Counted from the first letter of the stretch, positions 8,214-16,547 are shown. The stretch: DNA of 43,923 bases from CAWKDC01 sp044445605 (GCA_044445605.1 JBIOEA010000018.1:1-43923), one strand, 5' to 3'. The notes: generated from the sequence alone by a model not told the origin. A program made the numbers and translations.

Positions 8214-9451
8214 GGTTCTGTCCTTTGTTGTGTGGATAATTTCAACCCAATATAAGCCACTCCGGCGGTAAAGATTAGCTGAAATGGCAACAGTGGGATC
8301 CCAGATGAATGCTGTGTTAGCCACAGCGCTACCATTGGGGCGCTACTCCCAAAAAGTGTCATGCTGAGATTAAAAGCGACTGTGACTCCAGAGTACCTTA
8401 CATTATCTTTGAACGAAGAAGCAAGCATGGCAAACATTGGCCCAGTCAGCGTGGCGCACATAAGGCCAAAAAGGAGATAGCCGATGCAGACAGATAGTAA
8501 GGATTTTTGTGCTACTAAAAATAAAACAGGGCCCGATAGAAAAATAAAAAGAATAATACTGTGTTTATAAAAATGCAAAACACCAAATTTATCTGTGAGC
8601 CTCCCCATCCAGGGACAGATAAGCGCGGTAACCAAGGTTACAAAGAAAATCAATGCACTTGCTACCCCAGGAGATTTCAAAGTTGTCTGGATGGTGGCAG
8701 GAAAATAGACTGCAAACATGTAGATTGAGACCGCCAATAATGCACAATTAAAAATTCCCGTTATTAGTTCCTTTTTATGGGTTTTCAGAAGGGTGAAAAT
8801 GGGTGTTTGATTAAGTTTATTTTCATTTTTAAGACGGACAAAGACAGGGCTTTCCTTTGCTGAACCTCTGAGCTTATAGGCGAGATACCCAAACGGCGCT
8901 GCTAAAAGGAATGGTATTCTCCAGCCGATAGTGCCCATATTATCTTTAAAAAGCAAAGTGGCCAAAAAAACAACGCCCGCCCCTAGCGCTAATCCTCCAT
9001 ATACGCTTGATAAAACAAGGCTACTTGCGTATCCAGCTTCATTTTTTGGTTTAGACTCAATTAGATAGGTAGCGGCGCCTGTTTCTTCACCGCACACAGA
9101 AAACCCTTGCAGCAGTCTGCAAAAAAGCAGTAGACTGGGGGCCAATAACCCTACGCTTTCATAAGAGGGAAGCAGCCCAACTGCTGTAGTGCTTATAGAG
9201 GCGATTGCAATCGAGATTTTTAGGGTAACTTTTCTGCCCAAGGTATCGCCGAAGTGTCCAAAAATCAGAGCTCCCACGGGGCGTATTATACAGCCCCCAG
9301 CAAAAACACTAAAAGTAAGCATCATGCTTATATAGGGATCATAATTCGGGAAAAAAACAATGCTTAAATATGTTGATAAGTAGCCAAATAGAATGAAATC
9401 ATAAAACTCGACTACGTTCCCTAATAAAACGCTGAAAGTCACTTTATTCAT
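8210..9451 (-). CDS. MFS transporter, metabolite:H+ symporter (ProP-like) subfamily
   Basis: This is an inner-membrane secondary transporter of 413 residues with about twelve hydrophobic spans. The MHS subfamily is recognised by the first-helix motif NVVEFYDFILFGYL, by RPVGALIFGHFGDTLGRK in the loop between helices 2 and 3 (residues about 57-74), and by RLLQGFSVCGEETGAATYL in helix 4. Family members carry proline, betaine, citrate, alpha-ketoglutarate or related solutes. The substrate cannot be told from sequence alone. Its start overlaps the upstream gene by four bases and its stop overlaps def by four, so the operon is tightly coupled. Confidence 0.88.
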   Translation of the reverse strand: MNKVTFSVLLGNVVEFYDFILFGYLSTYLSIVFFPNYDPYISMMLTFSVFAGGCIIRPVGALIFGHFGDTLGRKVTLKISIAIASISTTAVGLLPSYESVGLLAPSLLLFCRLLQGFSVCGEETGAATYLIESKPKNEAGYASSLVLSSVYGGLALGAGVVFLATLLFKDNMGTIGWRIPFLLAAPFGYLAYKLRGSAKESPVFVRLKNENKLNQTPIFTLLKTHKKELITGIFNCALLAVSIYMFAVYFPATIQTTLKSPGVASALIFFVTLVTALICPWMGRLTDKFGVLHFYKHSIILFIFLSGPVLFLVAQKSLLSVCIGYLLFGLMCATLTGPMFAMLASSFKDNVRYSGVTVAFNLSMTLFGSSAPMVALWLTQHSSGIPLLPFQLIFTAGVAYIGLKLSTQQRTEP

Positions 9452-10035
9452 CTGATGACTAACTGATGTGCAGGTTTTGTTTTAATCGCAGGGACCTTAT
9501 ATTGAGGGCAATATTTTTGATAGAGATCTCGAAGCGAGGTATATGCTAAATCCCCAACCTTCATAAACGCATCTCTATGTTCTTGTACAAAAGATTCGTT
9601 ATCTATGTAGTGTTGCCCAAGGCCAAAAGAATATACAAAGTAGAAATCATTTACCTTCTTGCAGATCATAAACCCGCGCGAGATCCCGTGCGCATTTTCT
9701 TTGCGCTCTATGATCGCTTGCTTGCCTTCGGGAATATAGCAATCATCCCACCAGTAAAAGTCTTTGTTTTTAAAGTTCGTTGGTGAAATAGAGCCATCCA
9801 TTTTCCATAATGGGGTAGAGCACACGTTATACCCCGTGGTTGGGTTAGAGGACAAGAAAAGCATAACATTGTCGGGAGAGCATAAGTCTAGAGAAATATG
9901 CGTTAAGCGTAATTGACCGAGGTGCTCGTGCATGGTGCTCATGATGTTAAACTTTTCTTTAAACGAAACGGTTGCTGCTTCTTTGTGTAAGGTCACCAGC
10001 TCCATTGGCTTGAGTGTTGTTTTATCGAAGATCAT
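9448..10035 (-). CDS. Hypothetical protein, possibly a LuxR-type ligand-sensing domain without HTH
   Basis: This 195-residue soluble protein has no signal peptide or membrane span. The start at 10035 is preceded by AAGGGA and overlaps the end of the XRE gene by 14 bases; its stop overlaps the MFS start as ATGA. A mid-section with short beta-like strands and aromatic residues (FYWWDDCYIPEG near residue 100, then GISRGFMICKKVNDFYFVY) is reminiscent of the N-terminal sensory half of LuxR-like regulators found in Legionella and Coxiella. However, no helix-turn-helix follows. This resemblance is by eye and weak. Its position between a repressor-like gene and a transporter would fit a sensing role, but that is inference. 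Confidence 0.7.
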   Translation of the reverse strand: MIFDKTTLKPMELVTLHKEAATVSFKEKFNIMSTMHEHLGQLRLTHISLDLCSPDNVMLFLSSNPTTGYNVCSTPLWKMDGSISPTNFKNKDFYWWDDCYIPEGKQAIIERKENAHGISRGFMICKKVNDFYFVYSFGLGQHYIDNESFVQEHRDAFMKVGDLAYTSLRDLYQKYCPQYKVPAIKTKPAHQLVIR

Positions 10036-10588
10036 TGAGAGTCCCTTTTGTCTGCGGAGGAGAGGCGAGTATGGTTTTATCAGAATGGGGGAGGAAATGC
10101 AAGGCGGAAGCAAGAGAGGCTTCTAAAATTTTCAACTTGATTTCGTGTGGTGCATATAATTTTGAAAAATCACTAATTACATCGCAAAAGAAGCTATGAA
10201 GCTGTGTTAGCAAAAGTTCGCTCGTGATATTGAGGGCAGAGTAGGCGGGGATGATTCGCTCAAGTAACAGCTTCATGTCAGCTTTGGTTAGAAGAATCGG
10301 GTAATATGCATTAATATCTCGTTCCTGCTCGGTTCCATATAATAACCAGCCAGGATCTACTTTTAGCCATTCTGCAATAGTTTTAATCGCAAGGGCATCC
10401 GGGAGCGCATCTCCATTAGTATATCGGCGTGCCATTTCAAATGAGCACCCCAAATTATTAGCCAATTCCTTGACCTTGACCCCTGTAGAGGCAGAACGTG
10501 AAGTATACCCATTCTGTATTAAAAGTCGAACCAGTCTTTCAGAAAAATATTTTGTTAGTGATTCGCGGTCAGGCATGCGCATTTCCAT
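10022..10588 (-). CDS. XRE-family (phage repressor-like) transcriptional regulator
   Basis: This 188-residue protein has an N-terminal helix-turn-helix at about residues 38-75 (VKELANNLGCSFEMARRYTN, then the typical IAEWLKVDPGWLLYG ending). The C-terminal 100 residues are helical and not a LexA-type peptidase. It leads the operon continuing into the unknown protein, MFS transporter and def, and is divergent from the T4SS cluster starting at 10826. The 237-base gap holds a perfect palindrome at 10705-10721, a candidate operator through which it could control one or both directions. No clear ribosome binding site precedes the ATG at 10588; further ATGs lie three and five codons in, so the exact start is uncertain. 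Confidence 0.85.
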   Translation of the reverse strand: MEMRMPDRESLTKYFSERLVRLLIQNGYTSRSASTGVKVKELANNLGCSFEMARRYTNGDALPDALAIKTIAEWLKVDPGWLLYGTEQERDINAYYPILLTKADMKLLLERIIPAYSALNITSELLLTQLHSFFCDVISDFSKLYAPHEIKLKILEASLASALHFLPHSDKTILASPPQTKGTLNDLR

Positions 10589-10704
10589 TAGAACTCAATT
10601 GTTAGTAGAAGTTTAACTGAGATTTGCTCAGAAAACAAGATTGAGAGATGTGAGATGTATTTAAAAGTATTTGCAAATTATAAAACTTCAATGTAAAGTA
10701 GCAT

Positions 10705-10721
10705 CTCAACCACTGGTTGAG
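10705..10721. promoter_or_regulatory. Candidate operator palindrome between the XRE gene and the T4SS cluster
   Basis: CTCAACCA and TGGTTGAG flank a single central C, a perfect 8+1+8 palindrome. Imperfect half-sites resembling CTCAA/TTGAG also occur near 10594, 10618, 10627 and 10643. The arrangement of a strong site with degenerate neighbours next to a phage-repressor-like gene is typical of autoregulated divergent promoters. Binding by the XRE protein is inferred, not shown. TTGAGT at 10717-10722 overlaps the palindrome and could be a -35 element towards virB2, although no good -10 box follows. Confidence 0.6.
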
Positions 10722-10825
10722 TTTATGGATAAGTTTTATTTAAGTACGGCTCCTGAAGTTAGGGGAATAATTTGGTGCAGAGATAGGCTTATTAAAAATC
10801 TTGAACAAACACAAGGAGTATCTAA

Positions 10826-11215
10826 ATGAATAAGGCACAGAAGATCGGCATTAAAGCACAAGGGTATTTGCCGCCGTATATTGCAAAATCAACCACAGCT
10901 AATAGAAAATTGATAGATCGCCTAAATGCTCACAAAAAGAATTTATGTCAGCAATTGCTTTATACGGGACTGATGCTCGTTTCCAGCCCTGCATTTGCAG
11001 AAGCTGGGGAATCTTCTATTGAAGTAGCCCTTAAGACAGTTATTGAATGGTTAACAGGAGCAGTTGGTCTTTCTGCAGGCACATTGGCAGTTGTTGGCGC
11101 AGGGTTTGCTGGCTTGACTGGACGTATGCCGATTGCCTATTTAAAAACAATAGGAATGAGTTTAGGAATTATGTATAGCGCTGGATACCTAGCCAAATTG
11201 ATTATTGGCGAATAG
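10826..11215 (+). CDS. virB2: T4SS major pilin, VirB2-like
   Basis: This 129-residue protein has the layout of a VirB2 prepilin: a long positively charged N-terminal leader, a hydrophobic segment at about 43-54, a likely signal-peptidase site after AFA near residue 58, then a mature part of about 71 residues with two hydrophobic helices (about 73-97 and 104-124) joined by a short GRM loop. The ATG is preceded by AAGGAG. It opens the T4SS cluster and is directly followed by virB3 and virB4, the classic order. The leader is longer than in most VirB2 proteins, with a poorly conserved first 40 residues. Confidence 0.85.
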   Translation: MNKAQKIGIKAQGYLPPYIAKSTTANRKLIDRLNAHKKNLCQQLLYTGLMLVSSPAFAEAGESSIEVALKTVIEWLTGAVGLSAGTLAVVGAGFAGLTGRMPIAYLKTIGMSLGIMYSAGYLAKLIIGE

Positions 11216-11225
11216 GAGTATTCCG

Positions 11226-11519
11226 ATGGAAGATTATAGAGAGCCATTATTTACGGGGTTAACCCGCGCTGCAACGCTAATGGGGATTCCTTATAACGCA
11301 TTCATTATTTTGGCAGGGATAAGTGCCATATCGTTTCTGTGGAGTCAAAGTATCATATTACCCGTGATTACATGGGTAGTAGGATTTGGTTCCATTAAAA
11401 TGATCAGCATTAAAGACGAGAAGGCCATTGACATTTTCATTTCACGTCTTGAATTGTTAAAGCCGTGCCATATCGATAATAGACAATATTGGAAGACACG
11501 CAGTTATTCACCGGAGTAA
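11226..11519 (+). CDS. virB3: T4SS inner-membrane protein, VirB3-like
   Basis: This 97-residue protein starts EDYREPLFTGLTRAATLMG, the common VirB3 N-terminus (a short polar head with PLF-x-GLTR), followed by a hydrophobic hairpin at about residues 25-55. The start at 11226 has AGGAG upstream; a longer frame from 11205 overlaps virB2 and is less likely. It lies 3 bases before virB4, with which VirB3 works in pilus assembly; in some systems the two are fused. Here they are separate. Confidence 0.88.
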   Translation: MEDYREPLFTGLTRAATLMGIPYNAFIILAGISAISFLWSQSIILPVITWVVGFGSIKMISIKDEKAIDIFISRLELLKPCHIDNRQYWKTRSYSPE

Positions 11520-11522
11520 AGC

Positions 11523-13904
11523 ATGGAAGCAAGAGCACAGATTAAATCTGAAAAATTAGCAACACAAGAATTGCGATATTCTGACTACATTGGTATCGTT
11601 GGGCATTATGATGATCACCTTCTTCGTACAAAAGACAACGACCTGATTGCTGTTATAAAACTGGACGGACTTAGATTTGATACGAAGGGGGATGATGAAT
11701 TATATAGTATCAAAAACGCTTGTGCTCAGCTTTACAGCACCATTGAGCCTGGAAAGTATGGCTTGTATTTCCATACGATCCAATCCAACGACAACGCATT
11801 CCCGGATGGCGAATTTACACAGCCTTTTGCCAAACGTTTTAATGATGAGTTTAAAGAAAAAATATTGTCTTCTGCGCGATATAAGGCAGAGTTCTATTTG
11901 TCAATTATCCGGCGCGGAACAAAGGCCGCAGCTTTAGACAATTACATTACAAAGCTTTTTGATAAAACTTCTGCATTAACACCGGCGTATATGCGCATTG
12001 CACAAAAAGAACTGACGGAGTTGACTACTAGATTAACCAATTTCTTGTCAGCATATGAACCAAAACTACTTGGGATTAGTATAAAAGACGGGGTTAGTTA
12101 TTCTGATCCCATGCGACTTATTAACCATTTAGTAAACCTAGAGCATCGAAATTTTGCGCTTGTCCAGTATGATTTTTCAAAAATTTTGCCGAAACATAGG
12201 CTTTTTGTGGGTGATAGGGTTCTGAAATGGGACGGTATAAATCAAAAAAGGTATGCGGGCATCATTGGGGTGAAATCGTATCCGACGTCAACCATCCACG
12301 GGTGCTTGGATCATCTCACAGAGCTAAAGTGCGAATTTATTTTAACGCAAACATTTTTCCCTCGCGTTAAGAACAAACTCATAAATGAAATGCGAGTAGC
12401 ACAGACAAAGCTGCGCGGAACCAACGAATCGTCCATCATTCAAGCCGATGAAATTGATGATGCTGTTGAGCTTATGAATTCAGGAGAAGTCACCTTTGGC
12501 GATCATTCGTTTTCGCTCATGCTGCATGCCGAAGACCTTAAGGATCTTGAGGATAAAATGGCCAGGGCTGATTCTATTTTATTAGATGCCGGTGTTCAGG
12601 GTGTCAGGGAAGATATTAACTTGGAGCTATCCTATTGGGGCGCAATACCTGGAAACCAGAAATTCTTAAAACGGACATCGCTAATTCACACGCTAAACCT
12701 GGCCTCATTTAACTCATTTCATAGCAGCTATCGAGGAGAAGCAGGCGGTAGCAAATGGGGGCCGCCTGTAACAGTTTTAAGCAATCCTCAAGGCAACAGC
12801 GTATTTTTCAACTTTCACAAAGGTGAGGTTGGATCTACAGCCATATTCGGATTGACATCTAGCGGTAAGACACTGTTGACAGATTTTTTACTGTTGCAAT
12901 CGTTGAAGTTCAACCCGCATATATTTTTCTTTGATTACCTACGAGGCAGCGAGGGCTTTATTCGCGCCATTGGCGGCAAGTATGTGGAGATCAAGGGTGG
13001 CCAAAATGGCGATAGCCTCTTTAATCCTCTCCAAATGCCGGGTACGGCAGAGAACATGCAAGACCTAGGTACATGGGTTAGCATGCTCTTACGTGCCTAT
13101 GGCCGTGATCTGAGTGACCAGGATTATGATGCTATTCATAAATCAGTCAAGACTGTTTTTGATAATGCTCCTGAGCACAGAACTTTAAGTGAGCTTGCCC
13201 CATCGTTGCCACATGATTTACAACAAATATTAAGCAGCTGGCATGGGGAAGGTCAAAAAGCTCAGTTTTTTGGCGCAAAACAGGACAAGCTAAACTTCTC
13301 ATCAAGAATATTTGGCATGGATATGACAGAAGTATTGAGAGATGACATCGCATTGGCTCCGACGCTATTCTATTTGCTAACGCGCATCAAACATACGATG
13401 CAAACAACTGCAAAAGGTGAGAAATTCATCATCGTGCTAGAAGAAGGCTGGTCGTTGCTGCGATCGCCGATGTTCAGAGACATTTTCGAGCAGTGGGTTC
13501 TCACTATCCGTCGCCTCAATGGGATTATAATATTTTTAACACAAAACCCTGAGCACTTAGAAAAATACCCCGATATTTCACAGGTCATTGTGTCGAACGT
13601 TCAGACTAAAATCTATTTCCCAAATTATGAAGCGCGAAAAGACACTTACTGCAACATGCTAGGGCTGTCTGCATACGAGTTTGAGTTGATCAAGAAAACA
13701 ACGAGAGAAAGTAGGCTTTTCTTGCTAAAGATGGGCGAAAAGTCCAGCCTGGTGAAAGTCCCAATGGAAGGCTTAACGCGTTATATCCCGTTGCTGTCTG
13801 GTGATTTGGATAAAGCGAAACTATTAGATGAGATCAGAGGAAAGGTAGGGGATAACCCAGGTGATTGGATCGATACATTTATTGAAAGAGCGGGTGGTAA
13901 ATGA
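11523..13904 (+). CDS. virB4: T4SS assembly ATPase, VirB4-like
   Basis: This 793-residue ATPase powers pilus biogenesis and substrate transfer at the inner membrane. Walker A is GLTSSGKT near residue 442. The Walker B region near residue 636 reads IIVLEEGWSLL, with Glu where most VirB4 proteins have Asp (DEAW). The following FEQWVLTIRRLNG and FLTQNPEHLEKYPDI stretches are typical VirB4 C-terminal motifs. The N-terminal CagE_TrbE part is complete. The stop overlaps virB5 by four bases (ATGA). Confidence 0.95.
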   Translation: MEARAQIKSEKLATQELRYSDYIGIVGHYDDHLLRTKDNDLIAVIKLDGLRFDTKGDDELYSIKNACAQLYSTIEPGKYGLYFHTIQSNDNAFPDGEFTQPFAKRFNDEFKEKILSSARYKAEFYLSIIRRGTKAAALDNYITKLFDKTSALTPAYMRIAQKELTELTTRLTNFLSAYEPKLLGISIKDGVSYSDPMRLINHLVNLEHRNFALVQYDFSKILPKHRLFVGDRVLKWDGINQKRYAGIIGVKSYPTSTIHGCLDHLTELKCEFILTQTFFPRVKNKLINEMRVAQTKLRGTNESSIIQADEIDDAVELMNSGEVTFGDHSFSLMLHAEDLKDLEDKMARADSILLDAGVQGVREDINLELSYWGAIPGNQKFLKRTSLIHTLNLASFNSFHSSYRGEAGGSKWGPPVTVLSNPQGNSVFFNFHKGEVGSTAIFGLTSSGKTLLTDFLLLQSLKFNPHIFFFDYLRGSEGFIRAIGGKYVEIKGGQNGDSLFNPLQMPGTAENMQDLGTWVSMLLRAYGRDLSDQDYDAIHKSVKTVFDNAPEHRTLSELAPSLPHDLQQILSSWHGEGQKAQFFGAKQDKLNFSSRIFGMDMTEVLRDDIALAPTLFYLLTRIKHTMQTTAKGEKFIIVLEEGWSLLRSPMFRDIFEQWVLTIRRLNGIIIFLTQNPEHLEKYPDISQVIVSNVQTKIYFPNYEARKDTYCNMLGLSAYEFELIKKTTRESRLFLLKMGEKSSLVKVPMEGLTRYIPLLSGDLDKAKLLDEIRGKVGDNPGDWIDTFIERAGGK

Positions 13905-14602
13905 TGAAAAGAGTGACCCCAACAATACTATTGTCGGTAATATGTTCATCTGCATTTGCAGACCTGGAAGACGTGGTTGCCATTGAGCTTCAGACCACAA
14001 CCCTAGTTGGCCAGTTTACAACGGAAGCAGCAATATTAAATGATCAATTGTCATCAATGGTGAAACAAGTTGAATATCTAAAAAATCAGATATCGATGAT
14101 GGAAGAACAGAAGACGATGATGACAGCAAAAAATGGATATGGAGATCAATGGTACGGAGAAGAAGAATTGTGGATGCCAGAAAACTTTGCAAACTTTGAA
14201 AAATGGACATCAGAGTCTGACCGATACAAGTATTACGATGGAATATTCCCAAGCAATCCAGATGCAATTGATCCTCACAACGAGACCAGTCGGGAACGCG
14301 AACAATATGAATATTCGGCAAAATGGAATAATTACTCAAGATCAGCCTTTGCTAAAAAATTTGATGAATCATACGAAACTGTTGAGCGCCTCAATAAAAT
14401 GATTAAAGAAGCTAACAACTTAGCAAGCCCTAAACAAAGCGCGGACTTTCAGATCAGAATGATGGGGGAGCTTGCAAAGCTTTCTCAGCAACAAACAGAG
14501 TTGCAGGCATTACAGCTGCACTTAATGACGATCCAGTTAGAAGATGTCAAGCTGGCAAAAGAGCACAATGCAGAATTTTGGAAATATACATATGAAGACT
14601 AA
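13901..14602 (+). CDS. virB5: T4SS minor pilin / tip protein, VirB5-like
   Basis: This 233-residue protein has a clear signal peptide (residues 1-20, ending AFA|D) and is otherwise mainly helical and polar. It contains a long heptad-like region at about 35-75 and a second near 160-215, as expected for VirB5/TraC-family proteins. Sequence identity in this family is low, so the call rests mostly on the position between virB4 and the lipoprotein/virB6 genes and on the fold pattern. It starts four bases inside virB4. Confidence 0.78.
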   Translation: MMKRVTPTILLSVICSSAFADLEDVVAIELQTTTLVGQFTTEAAILNDQLSSMVKQVEYLKNQISMMEEQKTMMTAKNGYGDQWYGEEELWMPENFANFEKWTSESDRYKYYDGIFPSNPDAIDPHNETSREREQYEYSAKWNNYSRSAFAKKFDESYETVERLNKMIKEANNLASPKQSADFQIRMMGELAKLSQQQTELQALQLHLMTIQLEDVKLAKEHNAEFWKYTYED

Positions 14603-14612
14603 GGGGTGTTTT

Positions 14613-14744
14613 ATGAGATTGTTTGTGATTGTTTTATTTGTAGTTATGTTGAGCGGTTGTAGTGCTTGGCGAGAAACTAAAGCGCCATGCACGTACTATG
14701 ACCGTGATAAATGTGGCCAAGAAATTTTAATTAACAGAGGGTAA
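14613..14744 (+). CDS. virB7: Small T4SS lipoprotein, VirB7-like
   Basis: This 43-residue lipoprotein has a signal sequence and lipobox LSGC with the lipidated cysteine at residue 16. Two further cysteines (C26 and C34) lie in the mature part. VirB7 stabilises VirB9 in the outer-membrane core. Size, lipobox and place in the cluster fit VirB7, although the sequence is too short for certainty. AAGGGG lies just before the start. A second, broken copy occurs at 15098. Confidence 0.72.
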   Translation: MRLFVIVLFVVMLSGCSAWRETKAPCTYYDRDKCGQEILINRG

Positions 14745-14749
14745 TTGTT

Positions 14750-15076
14750 ATGAATAAATATATATGGTTCGGATGTTTATCTATTTTAATGTTAACGGGC
14801 TGTGGGGAGAGCAAGGAGGAGGAGCGAGCACGTAAGGAAAAAGAATTCTGGACTTATACCTATGATGACTCAGGAGACGGTGCTAAGAGACAAAAGCTTT
14901 ATAAGGAATGCCGTGACAAAAATGTTATAGATGTCGACGAAATTTATGATGAAGCAAAGAAGATATCTGGTACAGGTAATGCAAGCAACAAAGAGTATCG
15001 GGCTGTTTCCAAAAAAATGCATCGTGCCCGTGATATAGAGGTAGCGAAGTGTAATAAGATACTGAGCGGAAAGTAA
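14750..15076 (+). CDS. EexN-like lipoprotein, copy 1
   Basis: This 108-residue lipoprotein has a signal peptide and lipobox LTGC (lipidated cysteine at 18), followed by a charged helical domain with two conserved cysteines (in KLYKECRDKN and VAKCNKI). The pattern of lipobox, short acidic linker and AKRxKLYxEC resembles entry-exclusion lipoproteins of the EexN family. In IncN plasmids (pKM101) eex also lies between the virB5 (traC) and virB6 (traD) genes, which supports the call. In a chromosomal cluster without visible transfer genes the present role may differ. Start supported by AGAGGGTAATTGTT upstream. Confidence 0.65.
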   Translation: MNKYIWFGCLSILMLTGCGESKEEERARKEKEFWTYTYDDSGDGAKRQKLYKECRDKNVIDVDEIYDEAKKISGTGNASNKEYRAVSKKMHRARDIEVAKCNKILSGK

Positions 15077-15097
15077 TCTGATATAACGTAGTGTTTT

Positions 15098-15181
15098 ATG
15101 AAGTTATCTGTAGTCATATTGAGCGGTTGCAGTGCTTGGCGAGAAACCAAGGCGCCATGCACGTACTATGACCGTGACTAA
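15098..15181 (+). pseudogene. Degenerate second copy of the VirB7-like lipoprotein gene
   Basis: The frame encodes 27 residues and matches the gene at 14613, but its signal sequence is five residues shorter (MKLSVVILSGC), and the codons GAT AAA of copy 1 are GAC TAA here, a stop that removes the last 11 residues including one cysteine. The DNA after the stop remains almost identical to copy 1 up to the next gene, so this is a recent decay. The remaining peptide still has a lipobox and might be made, but it is unlikely to replace VirB7. Confidence 0.8.
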
Positions 15182-15219
15182 TGTGGCCAAGAAATTTTAA
15201 TTAACAGAGGATAATTGCT

Positions 15220-15546
15220 ATGAATAAATACATATGGATCGGATGTTTATCTATTTTAATGTTAACGGGTTGTGGAGAGAGTAAAGAAGAGGAGCAAGCA
15301 CGCAAGGCTAAGGAGTTCTTGATTGCTAAATATGGTGACCCTGAAGACCACGCCAAGAGAGAAAAACTCTACGATGAATGCTATAACAAAAATGTTAGAA
15401 GCTACTCTGAAATTAGAGATGAAGCTATACGCATATCAGGAAATAACAATATGGCAAGTGTAGCATTTAATGATGCGTTCAAACCAATGATGCGAGCTCG
15501 CCATGTTGAGAAAGCAAAATGCGATCAAATACGCGCAGGAAATTAA
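15220..15546 (+). CDS. EexN-like lipoprotein, copy 2
   Basis: This is a 108-residue paralogue of the gene at 14750. The first 25 residues are nearly identical, including the lipobox LTGC, while the mature domain has diverged clearly. The two cysteines remain in equivalent places (KLYDECYNKN and KAKCDQI), suggesting that the fold with a possible disulfide is kept and both copies are functional. Divergence confined to the exposed domain fits changed specificity, as expected if these proteins recognise something, but this is inference. Confidence 0.68.
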   Translation: MNKYIWIGCLSILMLTGCGESKEEEQARKAKEFLIAKYGDPEDHAKREKLYDECYNKNVRSYSEIRDEAIRISGNNNMASVAFNDAFKPMMRARHVEKAKCDQIRAGN

Positions 15547-15568
15547 CGAATTATAAGGGAGAAAATAC

Positions 15569-16546
15569 ATGAGCCAAGCAGCAGACGGGACTATAATATC
15601 CAGCTTGATCTCAAAATTGGATTCTTCAATTGAGGGGTTTGTTCGTAAAGGTTATGATGCGATAGCTGGAGATCACCAAGGTGCGATAATGCTGCTGGTT
15701 GTTTTGTATTTCATTTTTCTAGGATATGGCATGTTATCCGGCAAAACAGAGATGACTGGCAAAGATTTTTTAAAACACTGTTTGCTAGTATCTGTGTCTT
15801 ATTTTTTGGCAGTAAACTGGGACATTTTTTCAATGTTAATTTATAATTTCACAACCGCAATACCTGATGGAATTTCCAGGTCAATAATATCGGCTACAGG
15901 CGATAATAAATCTGCTGTATTTTTACTTGATGAGATGTACAAAGGTGGCTCGGAGCTTTCGTCGTCTTTATACTCCGGCATGAACTTGACAAATATTGGA
16001 GCAGGGTTTTTAGCGTTAATTGTGTACGTGACAACCATTGTAACTGTTGGATACGCAACCCTCGTTATCTGTGTCTCAAAAATGACAATGGCTGTTGCGC
16101 TTACTTTAGCCCCAGCAGTTGCTATCCTGTATATGTTCAATGGATCTCGATTTATATTTGATGGTTGGATGAAGGTATTGGTCACATCCATCGTAAGCAT
16201 AATAATCATTTACACTATAGTGGCACTGACGTATACCATAATGGCTGATTACATGCTTGCAATAATACATAAAGAACATGCGTCATTCTCGGACTGCGGA
16301 GAATACATCTTATTTTCTTTCGTGACAATTGGCTTGTACATGTCATCTACTGGCATTGCATCATCCATCGGTGGAGGTTTTGCCAGCCACGTTGGCGCAC
16401 CCGCCGCAATGGCCCTAGGCGCCGCTGGCGCAGCCTTTTCATTTGGGAAGAATGCCGGTGGAGCTATTGGCGGAGCTGCCGCAAAAGGGGTTGCAAGGGG
16501 CGGGTTAGCTTTAGCGCACAAGATCAGAGACAAGTTGAGGAAGTAA
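15569..16546 (+). CDS. virB6: T4SS inner-membrane channel protein, VirB6/TrbL-like
   Basis: This 325-residue polytopic protein has about six hydrophobic segments (near 40-57, 70-90, 142-165, 168-192, 205-235 and 245-265). A polar periplasmic loop lies after the second segment, and a Gly/Ala-rich C-terminus ends in a basic tail. This profile, with the conserved central WMKVLV-type stretch (FDGWMKVLVTSI), is that of VirB6/TrbL. AAGGGAG precedes the ATG at 15569. It sits between the lipoprotein genes and virB8, the usual order. Confidence 0.9.
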   Translation: MSQAADGTIISSLISKLDSSIEGFVRKGYDAIAGDHQGAIMLLVVLYFIFLGYGMLSGKTEMTGKDFLKHCLLVSVSYFLAVNWDIFSMLIYNFTTAIPDGISRSIISATGDNKSAVFLLDEMYKGGSELSSSLYSGMNLTNIGAGFLALIVYVTTIVTVGYATLVICVSKMTMAVALTLAPAVAILYMFNGSRFIFDGWMKVLVTSIVSIIIIYTIVALTYTIMADYMLAIIHKEHASFSDCGEYILFSFVTIGLYMSSTGIASSIGGGFASHVGAPAAMALGAAGAAFSFGKNAGGAIGGAAAKGVARGGLALAHKIRDKLRK

Positions 16547-16547
16547 T

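Larger units (their letters stand above)
14605..15546 (+). repeat. Tandem duplication of the VirB7-like plus EexN-like gene pair
   Basis: Unit 1 (about 14605-15076) and unit 2 (about 15090-15546) each contain a short VirB7-like lipoprotein followed by a 108-residue lipoprotein. The 100 bases spanning the end of the small gene and the start of the larger one are nearly identical in the two units; the remainder of the 108-residue genes has diverged. The second VirB7-like copy is damaged. This indicates a tandem duplication followed by selective decay of one gene and divergence of the other. Confidence 0.9.
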
